Source: Paenibacillus sp. JJ-100 (GTDB lineage: Bacteria > Bacillota > Bacilli > Paenibacillales > Paenibacillaceae). Taken from it: a DNA stretch of 64,000 bases. Under the pieces are notes generated by a model that ran no database searches, was not told the DNA's origin, and saw nothing but the letters and a program-made list of their open reading frames with translations. Shown in pieces: positions 1 to 8,524 of the stretch. Location of the stretch: positions 1,240,001 to 1,304,000 of the forward strand of contig NZ_CAOJCM010000001.1 of the NCBI RefSeq assembly GCF_948329825.1, in the 5' to 3' direction. A program made the position numbers and the translations under genes. Position 1 is the first letter of the stretch. Each line of letters begins with the position of its first letter.

Positions 1-804
1 ATTCCGGTCGGCATCTCGCTTGGTCTAAGCTTTTTTCACTTTAACATGCTGGAACTGCCTCGTTTTGTCGGCTGGCAGAACTATTCCAGATTGTTCCTGA
101 ACGACGACGTATTTTTAATTGCACTTAAAAACACTTTGCTATTTGCTGTCATTACCGGCCCGGTCAGTTACATCGCCTGTTTTTTGTTTGCGTGGATCAT
201 CAATGAGCTGTCACCTAAGGTCAGAGCCGTTATGACATTGGTGTTCTATGCACCTTCGATCTCAGGCAATGTCTTTTTCATTTGGCTGATTATTTTCTCT
301 GGTGACAGCTACGGTTATATGAACGGTTTTCTCATGCGTCTTGGCGTTATTCTCGAGCCGATCCAGTGGCTTGCTAATGAGAAATATGTGCTCGGTATCG
401 TCATCTTGGTACAGCTATGGCTAAGCCTTGGAACGAGCTTTCTAGCCTTTATCGCAGGTTTGCAGACCGTTGACCGCTCGCTCGTAGAAGCCGGAACAGT
501 GGACGGAATCAAAAATCGCTGGCAGGAGCTTTGGTATATTACGTTGCCATCCATGAGACCTCAATTGATGTTTGGTGCGGTGATGCAGATTACAGCCTCG
601 TTTGCTGTAGCCGAAATCTCGATTGCACTGGCTGGCTTCCCAAGTGTGAACTATGCCGCGCATACGGTAGTCACCCATTTGATGGACTTTGGAACGATTC
701 GATTTGAGATGGGCTATGCTTCGGCGATTGCAACGGTTCTATTTGCTTTGATGCTTGGAACGAACGTGTTTACGCAAAAAATGCTGAGAAAGATAGGTGA
801 ATGA
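1..804 (+). CDS. Sugar ABC transporter permease, MalF/UgpA type (5' end outside window)
   Basis: Inner-membrane permease of a binding-protein-dependent sugar importer. The frame is open from base 1; the first ATG at 46 lies inside the protein because the upstream residues (LSFFHF) already match the family's N-terminal segment, so the gene starts before the window. Several hydrophobic helices are visible, and the cytoplasmic EAA loop (EAGTVDGIKNRWQELW), which docks the ATPase, sits near codons 165-180. The stop overlaps the ATG of the next permease at 801. Substrate is unknown; the context suggests a plant polysaccharide fragment. Confidence 0.9.
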   Translation: MPVGISLGLSFFHFNMLELPRFVGWQNYSRLFLNDDVFLIALKNTLLFAVITGPVSYIACFLFAWIINELSPKVRAVMTLVFYAPSISGNVFFIWLIIFSGDSYGYMNGFLMRLGVILEPIQWLANEKYVLGIVILVQLWLSLGTSFLAFIAGLQTVDRSLVEAGTVDGIKNRWQELWYITLPSMRPQLMFGAVMQITASFAVAEISIALAGFPSVNYAAHTVVTHLMDFGTIRFEMGYASAIATVLFALMLGTNVFTQKMLRKIGE

Positions 805-1682
805 CGATGACCAGCAAAGTACGTGCCATCTTCGGTATGCCGAAGAGACTCAACCGGTCATTTACCGTCAGTTTCATGTTATTTGCGCTGCTGGCCGTGT
901 TCGGATCATTTATGGTACTTCCGTTGATTTATGCGGTCAATAATGCCTTCAAGCCGCTGGATGAGCTGTTTATTTTCCCGCCGCGCTTCTGGGTGAACAA
1001 TCCGACAACGGAGAATTTTGCAGACCTCATTAACCTGATGGGAAATTCCTGGGTACCGCTGTCCCGCTATATTGCTAATACACTGCTCATTACGCTGCTG
1101 GGCACGGCTGGACATATTCTTCTAGCGTCTGCAGCAGCTTACCCGCTTGCCAAGTACCGATTTCCGGGATCGAAGATTCTGTTCACCATCGTCATTCTGT
1201 CCTTGATGTTCTCGCCGCATGTGACGGCGATTCCGAACTACATGGTGATGTCCTGGCTTGGCTGGATCAATACACATGTATCTATTATTGTACCATCGCT
1301 CGCCTTCTCATTAGGCCTGTTCTTGATGAAACAGTTCATGGAACAAATACCTGATGCGTTGCTGGAGGCAGCCAAGATCGATGGGGCTAACGAGTATCGA
1401 ATTTTCTGGAGTATTGTGATGCCAAATGTAAAACCAGCATGGCTTACGCTCATGATTCTGCAATTCCCTGCGCTGTGGGGAACAGACGGTGGAAATTTTA
1501 TCTACAGTGAAAATCTCAAAACGCTGCATTATGCACTAAGTCAGATCGTACAGGGGGGGATCGCCAGAGCAGGGGTAGGTGCGGCGGTAGCTCTGCTGCT
1601 TATGATCGTACCCATCACACTGTTTGTCATCTCCCAGAGTAGTGTCATGCAGACGATGGCAACTTCAGGCATGAAAGAATAG
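801..1682 (+). CDS. Sugar ABC transporter permease, MalG type
   Basis: Second membrane subunit pairing with the preceding permease, overlapping its stop by four bases, so translation is probably coupled. A second in-frame ATG lies at 807. About six hydrophobic segments are visible and the EAA loop EAAKIDGANEYRIFW is intact. Length (293 residues) is normal for the family. It belongs to a long operon that continues through 8244 with short gaps or overlaps. The sugar carried cannot be read from the sequence, and no nucleotide-binding subunit is encoded in the operon. Confidence 0.92.
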   Translation: MTMTSKVRAIFGMPKRLNRSFTVSFMLFALLAVFGSFMVLPLIYAVNNAFKPLDELFIFPPRFWVNNPTTENFADLINLMGNSWVPLSRYIANTLLITLLGTAGHILLASAAAYPLAKYRFPGSKILFTIVILSLMFSPHVTAIPNYMVMSWLGWINTHVSIIVPSLAFSLGLFLMKQFMEQIPDALLEAAKIDGANEYRIFWSIVMPNVKPAWLTLMILQFPALWGTDGGNFIYSENLKTLHYALSQIVQGGIARAGVGAAVALLLMIVPITLFVISQSSVMQTMATSGMKE

Positions 1683-1697
1683 AAAGGAGGCAGCAAA

Positions 1698-3173
1698 GTG
1701 CAGCATAGCACGCGAAAAAGCACATGGAATCAACGTAAATGGGTCATCATGGGCATCGTCTGCCTCCTGTGGTTCACCTCCGTGACAGGACCTGCGAGTG
1801 CAGATGGTGAAGCAGATGCGTATCAATATTCTTACTACGGTGATACCGTACCTTCTCCGGCTGCTTATGAAGCTACGACGATTATTACAGGTAAAACGCT
1901 GGGGATACCCGCTTTGAAAGAACCAAGTGACATGCATGTTACCGCAGATGAACGTGTTTACGTGCTTGATTCGGGCAATGGGCGAATTGTAGAGATGGAT
2001 CGTGACTTCCAGCTTGTGAGGACGATTGAATTGTTCCAGAACGAAGGCAAAGAAGATCATTTTAAAAATCCCCAAGGGCTTTTTGTAACGGAAAAAGGGG
2101 ATATCCTTGTCGCCGATTCGGATAATCATCGGGTTGTGCATCTGGATGACAAAGGACAGCTCGTCAAGATTGTATCAGAACCGAAGTCTGATTTGTTAAA
2201 AGAGGACTTTCAATTCAAACCTATTCGGATCGTGATGGATCAAGGGGAACGAATCTATGTGATGGCTGAAGGCGTATTTGACGGATTCATGGAATTCAGC
2301 GCCGATGGCGAGTTCTCTTCCTTCATTGGTGCGAACCGCGTTCAGGTTGATCCCGTTGAATATCTTTGGAAGCAACTCGCTACAAGGGAGCAGCGCAGTC
2401 AGATGGTGATGTTCACACCCACCGAATTCACCAATCTGGATATGGACGAAGAAGGCTTTATCTATGCCACCAGTGGGGATCGCGGCAAAGAGCCTATCAA
2501 AAAGCTAAATGCTCAGGGAACAGACATTTTGCGAAGGGAAGGATACTCTGCACCTCAAGGCGATCTGCGGTATACGAAGGAGGCAGGACCATCGCGGCTG
2601 ATTGATGTGGACGTGGGGGACAGCGATATGTATTCTGTACTCGATTCCAATAGAGGCCGCATCTTTACCTATAATGGCGACGGTTATTTGCTCCATATTT
2701 TTGGAGGCATAGGTAACCGGATCGGGACGTTCAATACCCCTGTAGCACTAGAGCGAGCGGGTGAACGGATGCTTGTTCTGGACAAAGCGCTTGGGGAGAT
2801 TACCGTGTTCCAAACGACAGAGTACGGTCGAACACTACATGATGCTGTACGCAGTTATTATAACGGAGAAGAAGATCAGTCCTCGGAACTGTTTGCCAAG
2901 GCAGCGGAGATGAATGCCAATCTGGAATATGCCTATGCGGGTATCGGCAAAGCGTTGCTTCGCCAGAAAGATTATGCCGAGTCGGCACAATACTTCAAAC
3001 AGAGCATGGAACGTGCAGGGTACTCTAAGGCTTTTCTACTCTATCGAAAAGAACTATTGCGTGAGCATTTTTCATGGGTGATGTCCGGTATATTCCTGGC
3101 TGTGGCTGCGTTCGTCACCGTCGTCATCGTTCGCAGACAGAAAAGGAGGACAACGAATGCAGGCATCAAGTAA
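1698..3173 (+). CDS. Membrane-anchored NHL beta-propeller protein with TPR
   Basis: A 491-residue protein beginning at GTG after AAAGGAGG. A hydrophobic segment at about residues 15-35 ends in a signal-peptidase-like PASA. The next ~340 residues hold NHL-type repeats (for example KNPQGLFVTEKGDILVADSDN), predicted to form an extracellular beta-propeller. Residues ~390-450 look like a tetratricopeptide helix pair, followed by one C-terminal membrane helix (~460-480) and a basic tail. It sits between a permease pair and a Yip1 protein, and overlaps the latter by 17 bases. Role is inferred: an outer-face accessory or sensor subunit of the sugar importer. No enzymatic motif is visible. Confidence 0.8.
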   Translation: MQHSTRKSTWNQRKWVIMGIVCLLWFTSVTGPASADGEADAYQYSYYGDTVPSPAAYEATTIITGKTLGIPALKEPSDMHVTADERVYVLDSGNGRIVEMDRDFQLVRTIELFQNEGKEDHFKNPQGLFVTEKGDILVADSDNHRVVHLDDKGQLVKIVSEPKSDLLKEDFQFKPIRIVMDQGERIYVMAEGVFDGFMEFSADGEFSSFIGANRVQVDPVEYLWKQLATREQRSQMVMFTPTEFTNLDMDEEGFIYATSGDRGKEPIKKLNAQGTDILRREGYSAPQGDLRYTKEAGPSRLIDVDVGDSDMYSVLDSNRGRIFTYNGDGYLLHIFGGIGNRIGTFNTPVALERAGERMLVLDKALGEITVFQTTEYGRTLHDAVRSYYNGEEDQSSELFAKAAEMNANLEYAYAGIGKALLRQKDYAESAQYFKQSMERAGYSKAFLLYRKELLREHFSWVMSGIFLAVAAFVTVVIVRRQKRRTTNAGIK

Positions 3174-3792
3174 ACAGTTGTACCAGGTTCCGCTGCATCT
3201 GATTTTTCATCCCTTTAACGGATATTGGGATTTGAAATATGAAAGGAATCAAAAAACGACACTAATGATCTCATTGATGATTATGGTGCTGCTCGTATTC
3301 ACTAAAATTTTGCAAGCCCAGTACAGTGGTTTCCTCATTAACTTCAACAATCCCAAGTATCTGAACAGCTTGCTTGAGATGATATACGTGGTCATACCTG
3401 TCTTGTTCTGGTGTATAGCCAACTGGTCATTAACTACGTTGATGGACGGGGAGGGCAAGTTCTCAGAGATTTTTATGTCTACGTGTTTTGCACTGGTACC
3501 GATGTTTCTGGTGCATTTCCCGTGGATCTGGCTGAGTCTGGTTATTTCCGCGCAGGAAACGGCATTCTATTACTTTTCTAACGCCATTGCGGTGTGCTGG
3601 ACCGTGTACCTCTTGTTTGTAGGTAACATGACCGTGCATCAATACACGCCTGCCAAAACGATTCTTACGATGCTGCTCACGCTTGTAGCGATGGCCTTTA
3701 TGGCATTTTTATGCTTGTTGTTCTTTAGCTTGGTACAGCAAATCGTATCGTTTGTCTACACAATCTATCAGGAATTAGTGCTTCGGGGCTAG
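3157..3792 (+). CDS. Yip1-family integral membrane protein
   Basis: A 211-residue polytopic protein with about five hydrophobic segments (near 35-53, 72-92, 107-130, 135-153 and 165-192). The motif TTLMDGEGKFSEIF between helices 2 and 3 is typical of the Yip1 family. The ATG at 3157 lies inside the end of the NHL gene and follows AAAGGAGG, so the two are coupled. In this operon it is probably a membrane partner of the NHL and DUF5696 proteins. The molecular function of bacterial Yip1 proteins in such operons is not known to me. Confidence 0.78.
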   Translation: MQASSKQLYQVPLHLIFHPFNGYWDLKYERNQKTTLMISLMIMVLLVFTKILQAQYSGFLINFNNPKYLNSLLEMIYVVIPVLFWCIANWSLTTLMDGEGKFSEIFMSTCFALVPMFLVHFPWIWLSLVISAQETAFYYFSNAIAVCWTVYLLFVGNMTVHQYTPAKTILTMLLTLVAMAFMAFLCLLFFSLVQQIVSFVYTIYQELVLRG

Positions 3793-3808
3793 GAAGGAGG
3801 TAATCACA

Positions 3809-6379
3809 ATGAAATACACCGCAGTTAAAAAAATAACCGGAATCCTGCTGGTCAGCAGCTTACTTCTAAGCGGTTGTCAGTTCTCGCCATCGACGGCGAC
3901 TCGCGAGACGGCAGCAGATGTTAGTCAAGTGGAGACTCCTTCCCTGCCTCCTGGAGAAAAGCTGAAATCTGCATTTAGCGATGCTCACGTTCCTGACATG
4001 ATCGGCATTGCACGTAACGATGCCCTGCAGTTGTTTATCAATGAAGAAACTGCCGAGATTGCCGTGATTCATAGCGAGAGCGGACAAATCTGGCGCAGCA
4101 ATCCGGCAGATCGGGAGAAGGATGGCATTGCAGCAGGGATTAACAAGGATCTTCTGTCCTCCCAATCCAGACTCAGTTTTTTCAACAGTTCAGGCCAGAG
4201 CAGTATGGTCAATTCGTACACGGACAGTGTACGACATAAGCAAGTTAGCTATGAAGCATTGCCAAACGGAGTACGGGTTCACTACCAATTTGGTAGTACG
4301 GAACGATCCATCGAAGACCTCCCGGTGAAGATCAGCAAGGAACGTTTTGAACAATATGTGTTATCCAAGCTTGATAAATCTGGGGAACGGGCGTTGAAAG
4401 TCGGATATGCGGAAGATAAAAATGAAGGTGTCTACAATCGGATTGACAAGGCGATGCAAGGTCTGCAGTTGACTCGTGCACTCAAAGCTTTTGAAGATGC
4501 CGGGTACACCGAGGAAGACTTGGCGCAGGACCACGCTGAACATGGAATTGATCAAGAACGAAGCGGACCACGTTTGTTTATGCTCACGATGGAGTATGAA
4601 CTGGACGGAGAGCAGCTACGGGTTCGAGTGCCGGCATCCGGTATTCACTTTCCAGAAGAATATCCAATCAACACATTATCGGTACTGGAGTATTTCGGAG
4701 CTGGGGGTGCGAAAGAAGATGGATCGATTCTCGTTCCGGACGGTTCAGGAGCGCTGATTCATTTTAACAACGGTAAATTGCAGTATCCATCCTACCAGCA
4801 GGATATTTACGGTCCAGACTTGACGATGAAGCTACGGGAAGCTAGTTCGAGTGAAAGCAAGGCAAGATTGCCTGTCTTTGGCGTAATTCGACCGGAAGGC
4901 GCTTTCCTGGGCATCATTGAGGAAGGGGATGCAGTAGCTACGGTGAATGCGGATATCAGCGGTAAGCTGAATAGCTACAATAACGTATACCCAAGCTTTT
5001 ATGTCGTGAATAAAAGCGATATTACGCTTCAGTCTAGTGACATGGTTCGTACACTGCCGAAATTCCAGAACAAACCAACGTCATCTGACTTCGTAGTTCG
5101 TTACGCTTTTGTGGGAGCAGAGCAGGCTTCATATGCCGGTCTAGCCTCAATGTATCGGGAATATCTGCTGCAAACGCAAGGACTGCCTGAGCTGAAAGCA
5201 TCCCAAGAGCAATCAACTGTCCCGTTTTACCTCAAGTTGTTTGGTGGAATGACAACGAGGCAGCATATGCTCGGCATACCGTATAATTCCACGGAAGCGC
5301 TCACTACTTTTGATGAAGGGAAAACGATCCTATCCAAGCTGATGGAGAAAGACATATCGAACATTGAAGTTCGCTATGCCGGATGGTTCAACGACGGTTT
5401 GCACCACCGATTGCCGGATTCCATTAAGGTAGATGGAGTCATCGGTGGGAAAAAGGGAATGAAGGAGTTCAGCGCTTTTACAAGTGAAGCGGGAATCGGA
5501 TTTTATCCCGATATATCGATATTGAACGTTCAATCAAAAAAAGGATTCAGTCTATCAAGTGAGGCATCACGGTCTTTGACACAGGAACCCGCGATCCTGT
5601 ATCCAATGGATCTGGCGCTTGGAAGGCGGGCAAAAGACCTATCTGCCACCTATGTTCTCTCACCTAATGAGATTGACGATGTGACAACAGATATGCTGAA
5701 AGATATGGAATCGCTTCCGACGGGGGGCATCTCCCTGAAAGATATGGCGGACCAATTGAACAGCGATATGAATCCTAAGAAATTGCTAGACCGTACGCAG
5801 GCACTGGATACGGTTCGAAAAGCTTTTGATCAGATTAAGCAACAAGCAGGTTCCATCGTTGCTGAAGGTGGTAATGCTTACGCGCTTCCTTACGTTACAG
5901 GGCTTACAGATGCTCCGATGCGTAGCAGTCGATTCAAACTCGAGGATGAAGAAGTACCGTTCTTCCAACTTGTCGTTCATGGCAGTATTTCGTATACCGG
6001 TTCTCCTTACAATCTGTCAACGTATACCGATGCAAGACAGTATGTATTGAAGTTGATTGAATATGGAGCCAGTCCGTATTTTGCCTGGTTCAATGCTCCC
6101 AACGATGTGGTCAAAGACACGGATTACAATAATCTCTATGCCGCGAATTACGAACAGTGGATCGATCTTGCAGCCGAGATCTATAACGAAGTTAGCCAAG
6201 TCAACGCCTCGTTCGCTGGACGTCCGATGATTGCACATGAATCTCTGAGTGAAGGTGTATTTCGAACAACGTATGAGGGCGGAGGATATGTCATTGTGAA
6301 TTACAATGACCATCCTGTCGAAGTGGAGACTCATACCGTAGATGCACGAAGTTATGTGACGGGTGGTGAGCAGCTCTGA
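3809..6379 (+). CDS. DUF5696 lipoprotein, glycosidase-like architecture
   Basis: An 856-residue surface lipoprotein with signal peptide and lipobox LLLSGC (Cys23), preceded by AGGAAGGAGG. Residues ~60-460 are beta-rich and residues ~470-770 read as an alternating alpha/beta barrel (segments ending YAGW, FYPDIS, SIVAEGG), followed by a short beta region. A large beta-sandwich followed by a TIM barrel recalls retaining glycosidases such as GH101, GH129 or GH36. That comparison is my inference and no catalytic pair is proven; D568 (YPDIS) and E686 (VAEGG) are the acidic residues at barrel-strand ends I would test first. The stop overlaps the probable CTG start of the next permease. Confidence 0.75.
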   Translation: MKYTAVKKITGILLVSSLLLSGCQFSPSTATRETAADVSQVETPSLPPGEKLKSAFSDAHVPDMIGIARNDALQLFINEETAEIAVIHSESGQIWRSNPADREKDGIAAGINKDLLSSQSRLSFFNSSGQSSMVNSYTDSVRHKQVSYEALPNGVRVHYQFGSTERSIEDLPVKISKERFEQYVLSKLDKSGERALKVGYAEDKNEGVYNRIDKAMQGLQLTRALKAFEDAGYTEEDLAQDHAEHGIDQERSGPRLFMLTMEYELDGEQLRVRVPASGIHFPEEYPINTLSVLEYFGAGGAKEDGSILVPDGSGALIHFNNGKLQYPSYQQDIYGPDLTMKLREASSSESKARLPVFGVIRPEGAFLGIIEEGDAVATVNADISGKLNSYNNVYPSFYVVNKSDITLQSSDMVRTLPKFQNKPTSSDFVVRYAFVGAEQASYAGLASMYREYLLQTQGLPELKASQEQSTVPFYLKLFGGMTTRQHMLGIPYNSTEALTTFDEGKTILSKLMEKDISNIEVRYAGWFNDGLHHRLPDSIKVDGVIGGKKGMKEFSAFTSEAGIGFYPDISILNVQSKKGFSLSSEASRSLTQEPAILYPMDLALGRRAKDLSATYVLSPNEIDDVTTDMLKDMESLPTGGISLKDMADQLNSDMNPKKLLDRTQALDTVRKAFDQIKQQAGSIVAEGGNAYALPYVTGLTDAPMRSSRFKLEDEEVPFFQLVVHGSISYTGSPYNLSTYTDARQYVLKLIEYGASPYFAWFNAPNDVVKDTDYNNLYAANYEQWIDLAAEIYNEVSQVNASFAGRPMIAHESLSEGVFRTTYEGGGYVIVNYNDHPVEVETHTVDARSYVTGGEQL

Positions 6380-7278
6380 AGACACTCCTGAAATTCAAGT
6401 GGGGAAGCCGTACTTATGCTCAGCAAAAAGCAATGTGGGGAGTGCTATACGTACTTCCATGGCTCGTAGGATTTATCCTATTTTTCTTCGTTCCGCTGCT
6501 GGCGTCTCTGCGATATAGCATGAGCACAATCCAGGCTAATGCAGAGGGGATCGCCATACAGTTTACTGGACTGACCAACTATATTCAAGCACTCACCGTA
6601 AATACAAGCTTTAACCGGGCTCTGATTGAGTCGATCACAGACGTCCTTGTTAATGTACCTCTTATTGTCATATTCAGTTTGTTCCTTGCGGTCCTTCTGA
6701 ATCAGAAGTTCAGAGGCCGTGCTATAGCGAGATCCATCTTTTTCTTACCAGTCATTCTGGCATCTGGCGTGATTATGTCACTCGAGAGCACAAGCCTAAT
6801 TGAAGCTGTGAATCAAAACAGTTCAGGCGGAAGTTCTTTTGGCACATTAGAACTGGAAGGCCTGATGCTGAATGCGGGCGTGAGTGATTGGATTGTAACG
6901 TATTTAAGCGGAGCGGTAGATCGAATCTATCAGATTGTCAGTCAATCGGGTGTACAGATCTTGATTTTCCTAGCAGGTATTCAGACGATCTCCCCGCAGT
7001 TATATGAGGCCTCCAAGATGGAAGGGGCAACAGGGTACGAGGCTTTCTGGAAAATCACTTTTCCGATGGTCAGCCCACTCATTTTTGTGAACGCGATCTA
7101 CACCATTATTGATTCATTTGCGAATAACGCGATGACGGAACTAATTCGTGATACGGGATTTGTCAAATTTGATTTTGGCCTTAGCTCCGCGATGGCATGG
7201 GTATATTTTGTAGCCATTGCTGTCATTCTTGTGATCGTATCGATCATTTTCTCTAAACGAGTCTTCTATCAAGATTAA
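6376..7278 (+). CDS. Sugar ABC transporter permease, MalF/LplB type
   Basis: First subunit of the second permease pair in this operon. The first ATG is at 6433, but the frame is open upstream and encodes a basic cytoplasmic N-terminus (KTLLKFKWGSRTYAQQKA) as permeases usually have. A CTG at 6376 overlaps the TGA of the lipoprotein gene (CTGA) behind GGGTGGTGAG, so I place the start there (300 residues); ATG 6433 would give 281. The EAA loop EASKMEGATGYEAFW is present. It differs from permease pair 1 and therefore probably forms a distinct channel. Confidence 0.82.
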   Translation: MKTLLKFKWGSRTYAQQKAMWGVLYVLPWLVGFILFFFVPLLASLRYSMSTIQANAEGIAIQFTGLTNYIQALTVNTSFNRALIESITDVLVNVPLIVIFSLFLAVLLNQKFRGRAIARSIFFLPVILASGVIMSLESTSLIEAVNQNSSGGSSFGTLELEGLMLNAGVSDWIVTYLSGAVDRIYQIVSQSGVQILIFLAGIQTISPQLYEASKMEGATGYEAFWKITFPMVSPLIFVNAIYTIIDSFANNAMTELIRDTGFVKFDFGLSSAMAWVYFVAIAVILVIVSIIFSKRVFYQD

Positions 7279-7296
7279 GAAAGGAGGGCATTCCGC

Positions 7297-8244
7297 GTGA
7301 CGACATCACGATTATTATCGCTCGAGCAGTGGAAGAGCTGGCTATGGGCTGTTATAAGGTTCGTTCTGATCACCGGACTTTCCTTTGTTATTTTATTTCC
7401 GATATTTCAAAAAATTTCAACCTCGATTAAGGCCAAGGGAGACCTCTACTCGGCAGTGGTCGTATGGATTCCTCAGAACTTCTCGATCGATAATTTTAAA
7501 CAGGCCATTCGTGTCATGGATTACTGGGTAACGCTCTTGAATACATTTGCGTTGTCTGCCACTACAACACTGCTCACGACGGCTTCCTGTGCCCTTGCAG
7601 GTTACGGATTCGCCAGACTGAAGTTCAAGGGAAGCAATTGGTTGTTTGCAGGAGTTATTCTGACGATTCTGGTGCCACCGACAACCATTCTCATTCCGGT
7701 CTACTTGAATCTGAAAAGCTTCGATCTCATGGGCCTCATGACATTGTTCTCGGGGAAGCCGGTTAACTTGCTGAATACGTATTGGCCATTTATTTTGACA
7801 GCGATCACTGCGAATTCCCTCAAGGCCGGATTATATATTTTTATTTTCCGTCAGTTCTTCAGAGGTATTCCGAAAGAAGTGGAGGAGGCTGCGTACGTGG
7901 ACGGCGCAGGGATAAGTCGTACATTCACCCGCATCATGCTGCCTAATGCTATACCATCCATGGTCACCGTTATGCTGTTTTCTTTCGTGTGGCAATGGAA
8001 TGACAGCTTCTACACTACGACGTATCTGACTTCGAGCAAAGTCATGTCTACTCAGCTCTCGTCACTTCCATACAATCTGGCTCAACAGGTTACAGACGGT
8101 GCTGCCTCTCAGGCCGATCCGTTCTATCTTAGTATGATTCAGGATACAGGCATATTGCTTGCGATCCTGCCGTTGATCATCATTTATCTGTTCGTCCAGC
8201 GATATTTCGTAGAGAGCGTAGAACGCACGGGGATCGTAGGTTAG
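7297..8244 (+). CDS. Sugar ABC transporter permease, MalG type
   Basis: Partner of the preceding permease, starting at GTG after AAAGGAGGG. It has 315 residues, about six membrane segments and the EAA loop EAAYVDGAGISRTFT. It ends with the usual short basic tail after the last helix (FVQRYFVESVERTG). This is the last clear gene of the operon that begins before the window. As in the rest of the operon, no ATPase or classical solute-binding protein follows. Confidence 0.92.
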   Translation: MTTSRLLSLEQWKSWLWAVIRFVLITGLSFVILFPIFQKISTSIKAKGDLYSAVVVWIPQNFSIDNFKQAIRVMDYWVTLLNTFALSATTTLLTTASCALAGYGFARLKFKGSNWLFAGVILTILVPPTTILIPVYLNLKSFDLMGLMTLFSGKPVNLLNTYWPFILTAITANSLKAGLYIFIFRQFFRGIPKEVEEAAYVDGAGISRTFTRIMLPNAIPSMVTVMLFSFVWQWNDSFYTTTYLTSSKVMSTQLSSLPYNLAQQVTDGAASQADPFYLSMIQDTGILLAILPLIIIYLFVQRYFVESVERTGIVG

Positions 8245-8289
8245 GATGCGAAAACAAGAATGTTTGCTTATGGAAAGGAGGCGAGTCTC

Positions 8290-8439
8290 CTGAGTAGTTC
8301 ATCATATCCGAGAAATAGTTCTGGCAACGGCGTATATCGTTCGGTATGGCAGAAGCATAATTCTATGCGAAATAACAGCAACCTTTGCTGGATATGGAAT
8401 GGTTTGCGAGAGCGTGCTCCAACGAAAATGGTCGATTGA
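8290..8439 (+). CDS. Possible small ORF (49 codons, CTG start) after the permease operon
   Basis: Not recognised. A perfect AAAGGAGG (8274-8281) stands 8 bases before CTG 8290, which overlaps the TGA of a 15-codon leader ORF (8246-8293). The encoded peptide (LSSSSYPRNSSGNG at its start) has no known motif. Every gene upstream in the operon has the same strong ribosome binding site, which suggests a gene began here. A second frame is open from about 8294 to 8494 and encodes a hydrophobic stretch (VVLHGLLLAFY), so this may instead be the frameshifted remnant of a small membrane protein. The rest of the 280-base gap up to the GH5 gene holds nothing else I can name. Confidence 0.3.
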   Translation: MSSSSYPRNSSGNGVYRSVWQKHNSMRNNSNLCWIWNGLRERAPTKMVD

Positions 8440-8524
8440 CCATATATCGGTTGTTCTACACGGCTTGTTGTTAGCTTTTTATCGCAGTAATTGATGCAAA
8501 TTCATTAGATCAGGAGGAGTAGCA

